A stretch of DNA of 64,000 nt. Origin: Chryseobacterium ginsenosidimutans (GTDB lineage: Bacteria; Bacteroidota; Bacteroidia; Flavobacteriales; Weeksellaceae). Under the pieces are notes generated by a model. It was not told the origin of the DNA, ran no database searches, and was given only the letters and a program-made list of their open reading frames with translations. The translations under genes were made by a program, and so were the position numbers. The stretch is taken from the NCBI RefSeq assembly GCF_024807225.1, contig NZ_JANUCO010000001.1:3224001-3288000 (forward strand), in the 5' to 3' direction. Of this stretch, positions 62,385 to 64,000 are shown in pieces. Position 1 is the stretch's first letter; the number at the start of each line of letters is the position of its first letter.

Positions 62385-64000
62385 ATGAACAAAAACACTC
62401 CACTAAATCCGGGGAAACATCCTGATTTAAAAATTGAAGTCGCTATTATCGGTGCCGGAACTTCCGGATTGTACTCTGCTTATCGTTTAGTAACGGATAA
62501 AAAATTTAAAGCCAGCGATGTACAGATCTTCGACATGAATAATAAACTAGGCGGAAGACTGGAATCTGTTGTGATGCCCGGAATGAATTTCTGGGGAGAA
62601 TTGGGAGGTATGCGTTATCTGACTTCTCAGGAAATTGTAACCACCTTAATTGAAGGCTACACTATTCCTGCAGATCCGCACAGACGTATTCCTGTTTTGA
62701 AAGATCAAATGACGCCTGTTCCTTTCCCAATGGGAGATTCTACAAAATTGTTGATGTATCTTAGAAAAGAACGTTGCAAACAAGACGCATGGAATGTTGC
62801 TCAGGCGGAAGGCGAAAAACTCATTACAAGATATTATTTAAATGATGATGATTTGGGCTTCAGTTCGGATCAATTGTTTAATAAAATTATTTATGATGTT
62901 TTAATGGCAGATCCTTGGGTTGCTGAAAAATATGGTAAAAAAATAATAAGAGGAAAAACAATTTACGATTATTCATTTGAATTAGACAGCAGAGATTGGG
63001 ATGATATTAAGCCTAAATTGGTTTATAATTTCCCGAATTCTCCTTACGACAACCGTAAAGTAAATGACTTAGGTTTCTGGAACTTAATCAAAGATCAGGT
63101 TTCACAGGATGGATATGAATTTCTAGCAAACGCCGGAGGATATTATTCAAATACCATCAACTGGAACTCAGCGGAAGCTTTTCCTTATATGGTAGGAGAT
63201 TTCTCTGCGGGAACGATTTATAAAACCATTGAAGAAGGCTATGACAGCATTGCTTATGCCTTAGCAAATTCTTATATGGAGCATGAAGGAGCGTGTATTT
63301 GGTCTGAAAATAAACTACTTACCTTCACAAAAGCACATCCTCTGACAAGTTCTCACAGATATGAACTGACTTTCCTTAACCTGAAATCTAACACCCAATG
63401 GAAAGTGTATGCCAATTCATTGATTCTTGCGATGCCGAGAAAATCGTTGGAGCTTTTGGATCAGGATAATTTCTTCTTTAATGTTAATCAAAATTCAACA
63501 CTAAATTATAACATTCGTTCTGTGGTTATGGAACCTGCCTTTAAAATATTAATGGGCTTCCCATATCCTTGGTGGAAAGAATTAGGAATTGATTCCGGAC
63601 ACTCGATCACCGATTTGCCGATGAGACAGTGTTATTATTTCGGAACAGATCAACAATCCGACAACTCAATGCTACTGGGAAGTTACGGAGATATGGAAAC
63701 CGAAACTTTCTGGAAAGCACTTTCTGATGATAAGATACTTTTTGAAGTAAAAGCTGCAAAATCTGCTTCATTAAAAGAACTTCATGAATTGGATGATGTT
63801 CAGGCTACGAAATTAATGGTTGACGAATTGATGAACCAACTTCGTGAGCTTCACGGAGATCTGGTAACGATTCCGGAACCTTATGTAACGTATTTTAAAG
63901 ACTGGACAGACGATCCTTTTGGCGCAGGTTACCACGCTTGGAAAGCCGGATATTCGGTAGAAAACGTAATGCCGTACATGAGAAAACCTATGACTGATGA
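62385..64000 (+). CDS. Flavin monoamine / L-amino acid oxidase family protein, partial at the right edge
   Basis: An open frame from the ATG at 62385 to the window end (538 codons, no stop). The N-terminal FAD motif reads IEVAIIGAGTSGLYSAYRLV, followed by NNKLGGRLESV, the RxxGGR-like FAD contact, then WGELGGMRY, a typical substrate-side pattern of L-amino acid oxidases and monoamine oxidases. Further along are the helical lid domain and the segment DPFGAGYHAWKAGYS close to the window edge, comparable to the FAD-contact region near the C-terminus of this family. No signal peptide. It lies 27 bases downstream of the SolA-like gene. Both proteins would make H2O2, NH3 and a keto product. The family is clear, the substrate is not. 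Confidence 0.8.
   Translation, partial: MNKNTPLNPGKHPDLKIEVAIIGAGTSGLYSAYRLVTDKKFKASDVQIFDMNNKLGGRLESVVMPGMNFWGELGGMRYLTSQEIVTTLIEGYTIPADPHRRIPVLKDQMTPVPFPMGDSTKLLMYLRKERCKQDAWNVAQAEGEKLITRYYLNDDDLGFSSDQLFNKIIYDVLMADPWVAEKYGKKIIRGKTIYDYSFELDSRDWDDIKPKLVYNFPNSPYDNRKVNDLGFWNLIKDQVSQDGYEFLANAGGYYSNTINWNSAEAFPYMVGDFSAGTIYKTIEEGYDSIAYALANSYMEHEGACIWSENKLLTFTKAHPLTSSHRYELTFLNLKSNTQWKVYANSLILAMPRKSLELLDQDNFFFNVNQNSTLNYNIRSVVMEPAFKILMGFPYPWWKELGIDSGHSITDLPMRQCYYFGTDQQSDNSMLLGSYGDMETETFWKALSDDKILFEVKAAKSASLKELHELDDVQATKLMVDELMNQLRELHGDLVTIPEPYVTYFKDWTDDPFGAGYHAWKAGYSVENVMPYMRKPMTD

Noticed and set aside
1..64000. tRNA, rRNA, CRISPR array, riboswitch, phage genes
   Set aside because: Reading both strands I found no cloverleaf with a T-loop motif, no regularly spaced repeat-spacer series, no riboswitch core that I recognise, and no phage structural genes.

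Overview
The window is AT-rich and reads as a chromosome segment of a Bacteroidota (class Flavobacteriia, Weeksellaceae; most like Chryseobacterium). Support: SusC/SusD pairs, FecI/FecR-type sigma/anti-sigma pairs, a type IX secretion C-terminal domain, TAnnTTTG-type -7 promoter boxes, and ABC/M1-peptidase and REC/thioredoxin-reductase fusions. No tRNA, rRNA, CRISPR array or prophage was seen. The name is from pattern recognition only.

Layout. 1-202: start of a GH28-like secreted glycosidase (-). 409-5475: AraC regulator with a TolC/EmrA/EmrB-type drug efflux set (+). 5497-6629: two convergent DNA-repair glycosylases. 6693-10087 (-): cyclic-nucleotide-domain histidine kinase, REC/Grx-like/TrxR-like fusion and UBP zinc finger. 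10404: VOC protein. 11073-16983 (-): TolC, MacB-like permease, ABC ATPase and MacA-like adaptor, facing a sigma-54 response regulator and its kinase (17252-20055, +). 20186-21220: IS110 transposase, flanked by arms of an intergenic repeat. 21532-26001: SusD/SusC pair. 26385-31283: DUF2975, HTH, ABC ATPase and ABC-2 permease/M1 peptidase fusion. 31479-33200: LytT/LytS pair, divergent from a TolC/RND/adaptor pump (33359-39111). 39252-41354: GAF-sigma54 activator, divergent from a cysteine hydrolase and an alpha/beta hydrolase. 43267-50329 (-): ECF sigma, FecR, SusC, SusD and glycerophosphodiesterase. 50473-60791: second ECF/FecR locus with a TonB receptor, beta-helix-like lipoprotein, T9SS protein, lipoprotein and S41 protease. 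61170-64000: two FAD amine oxidases, the second cut by the window edge.

The most striking whole-window signal is nine genes each broken by exactly one extra base, every one explicable as a short run lengthened by one (G to GG, CC to CCC, AA to AAA, TT to TTT). All nine repaired genes look full length and conserved. Insertion-type sequencing error is the simplest reading, but two of the nine fall at nearly the same conserved plug motif of two different SusC genes.

Functionally the window is dominated by export (four TolC-type or ABC systems), regulated outer-membrane uptake (three TonB-dependent receptors, two with sigma/anti-sigma control) and signalling. The best supported regulatory circuit is the sigma-54 response regulator at 17252 driving the divergent MacAB-TolC-like operon through a -24/-12 promoter at 17017-17032 and paired TGTCCG sites. 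The best candidates for poorly described biology are the kinase/REC-TrxR/UBP operon, in which both expected CxxC centres are missing, the RND pump with a perfect EF-hand loop, and the sigma/FecR receptor cluster ending in an S41 protease.
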